From: Fulvivirga maritima
GTDB lineage: Bacteria; Bacteroidota; Bacteroidia; Cytophagales; Cyclobacteriaceae
NCBI RefSeq assembly: GCF_021389955.1
Contig: NZ_CP089980.1
Span: forward strand, 1,239,501-1,303,500
Reading direction: 5' to 3'
DNA length: 64,000 nt
Positions 62,816 to 64,000 of the stretch are shown in pieces. The notes under the pieces were generated by a model, which was not told the origin of the DNA, searched no databases, and saw only the letters and a program-made list of their open reading frames with translations. Within the stretch, counting starts at the first letter, position 1. The number at the start of each line of letters is the position of its first letter. The position numbers and the translations under genes were made by a program.

Positions 62816-64000
62816 TTATTGTTTTATTACCTTATAAGTATGACTCCCCTTATCATCAGTAAGTGTAAGAAAATACATTCCCCTAGAAACAGTAGAAACA
62901 TCTAATATATTGGTTCCATCAACATTATTAGATGCTAAAACCTTGTTCCCATTCATATCTGACAAAACGTAACTATAAGAAGATGCAAGGTCACTTTGTA
63001 AATACAAATCATTAGTAACAGGGTTCGGATAAATAGAAATTCTATCATCTAATTCATCACCCAAACCTGTAGTTAATGGTTCTTCTACCTCAATAATATC
63101 AAATTCATCCCGTGCAGATATTTGATAATCATTTTCAAACTGCCCTATTATTCCTACAATATCCACTTTTCCTATAGGTATTTCCATTCCTATTAAAGGG
63201 TGCGTACTGCCACCTATTCTGAAAGTGAAATTATTAGAACCATCCGTAAAAGCTGAGTTCCCTGATTGAAAAGTTCCAGACGTAATAAATTCCACTCCCT
63301 CAATTTTAACCAGTTCTGACTCTTCATTTTCTCCAATTTCACTAATGGTCAACACTTGTGCTTCAGGAATAGCAGCACCTGACTTAAGTAACTCAATGGT
63401 AATGGGAGACTCAGATATCTGCAATAAATTGTTATAACTGCTTAAAATACCACTTACCAAGATACTATCCCCTTCTTCATACTGCTCAGACTCATTTCCA
63501 GGATCAAAACTCCTCACCACAATACCGGCAGTGCCATCATAAATCACCCTATTATCATCATTGTTATTTCCTCGGTCTATCACTACACCTGCTATACTTA
63601 CTGATTCTCCAACAGGAACTTCTCTTGCTTCTGCGATACTCAACACTTCAATTTCTCCTTCCTGCCCTGTAACACGAAGTTGGTAATTACTCATCATGGT
63701 ACTATGAACAATATTTGCTGAGTACTCTTCTCCTTCAGAGGTAGGAGTAAACTTCATGTAGATAGTATTTGATTGATCTAACCCTTCTTGTGGAATTTCT
63801 AAATATTGAGTCCAGTTTTCATTATCAAGAGATACTTCAAAAGCTCCACTTGCCTCTACAGTAATGCCTCCCATCAAATTATAACTATTAAGACTATACT
63901 GTTGTACCTTGGATGAGCCAATAGGAACGAACCCAAAATCAGGATTAAAATTAGCTGTATTTCCGAATAAAAGAGGTAATGCAACATTTCCCCAGATACT
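62816..64000 (-). CDS. T9SS-secreted protein with OB-fold-like domain, 5'-truncated by the window
   Basis: The frame is open from the window end; the internal TTG at 63877 is not a start, since upstream codons continue the domain (FGFVPIGSSKVQQYSLNSYN). The visible 394 residues hold a choice-of-anchor-like beta domain, two OB-fold-like domains of the kind found in secreted nucleases (SVSIAGVVIDRG, VIYDGTAGIVVRSFDPGNE and ILVSGILSSYNNLLQISESP; then VKIEGVEFITSG and VDIVGIIGQFENDYQISARDEF), and the T9SS type A sorting domain (YPNPVTNDLYL to KVIKQ). Any catalytic domain would be upstream, outside the window. Function is unknown; a nuclease or phosphatase remains possible. Confidence 0.83.
   Translation of the reverse strand, partial: SIWGNVALPLLFGNTANFNPDFGFVPIGSSKVQQYSLNSYNLMGGITVEASGAFEVSLDNENWTQYLEIPQEGLDQSNTIYMKFTPTSEGEEYSANIVHSTMMSNYQLRVTGQEGEIEVLSIAEAREVPVGESVSIAGVVIDRGNNNDDNRVIYDGTAGIVVRSFDPGNESEQYEEGDSILVSGILSSYNNLLQISESPITIELLKSGAAIPEAQVLTISEIGENEESELVKIEGVEFITSGTFQSGNSAFTDGSNNFTFRIGGSTHPLIGMEIPIGKVDIVGIIGQFENDYQISARDEFDIIEVEEPLTTGLGDELDDRISIYPNPVTNDLYLQSDLASSYSYVLSDMNGNKVLASNNVDGTNILDVSTVSRGMYFLTLTDDKGSHTYKVIKQ

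Overview
The window is an AT-rich, gene-dense stretch of a chromosome from a member of the Bacteroidota, most likely a gliding Cytophagales bacterium (a Fulvivirga/Marivirga-like marine organism is a guess). The evidence is lineage-specific families: GldH gliding lipoprotein, two proteins with type IX secretion (T9SS) C-terminal sorting domains, a GWxTD protein, a DUF4270 lipoprotein, a bacterial GGGP synthase, a long SecA with a Bacteroidota-style C-terminus, and many starts preceded by the Bacteroidota -7 box TAnnTTTG rather than by Shine-Dalgarno sites. I saw no insertion sequence, prophage, CRISPR array, rRNA or plasmid gene; almost everything is core chromosome.

Layout. 1-9.7 kb: a DUF2723 membrane glycosyltransferase-like gene cut by the window edge, a SAM methyltransferase, a GWxTD protein with rlmB, a minus-strand kdsD-manC pair (sugar-phosphate precursors of LPS/polysaccharide), and recQ. 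9.8-16.1 kb: purD, then the tightly overlapping ricT-gldH-trkA, a decayed trkH-like relic, and an intact trkH. 16.3-19.9 kb: initiator tRNA-Met, era-der, a very acidic small lipoprotein, and a SprT-like metalloprotein. 19.9-29.7 kb: a peptidoglycan-recycling operon (sugar kinase, murQ, unknown), a metzincin-like lipoprotein, a small cytochrome-b5-like protein, an M19 dipeptidase lipoprotein broken by a one-base shift, several small envelope proteins, and a large T9SS metalloprotease-like protein. 29.8-39 kb: carB (without the regulatory MGS domain), dapF, secA, a SPOR lipoprotein and an M20 hydrolase. 39-44 kb: two divergent Na/Pi-type transporters and a membrane operon ending in GGGP synthase. 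44-50 kb (minus strand): an AraC regulator, an acyl-CoA dehydrogenase, and a five-gene operon panC-panD-flippase-rfaE2-yugP ending at a perfect palindromic terminator. 50-59.4 kb: a one-domain glycogen-synthase-like protein, DUF4270 lipoprotein, glmS, a reduced 3-hydroxyacyl-CoA dehydrogenase, ridA, gltX, and a lysine/alanine dehydrogenase-family gene. 59.4-64 kb: an HD-domain protein and a Pycsar-effector-type membrane protein that look like one gene split by a frameshift, ppk1, and a T9SS protein cut by the window end.

Most interesting items: the HD plus PycTM pair without any cyclase (59450-60674), a lipoprotein signal peptide separated from its enzyme by an A7 tract (23236-24460), and a trkH relic whose selectivity-filter segment is mutated (about 14366-14563). 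Two of these breaks are consistent with one extra A in an A-tract, so base-calling or assembly errors must be excluded before biological meaning is given to them.
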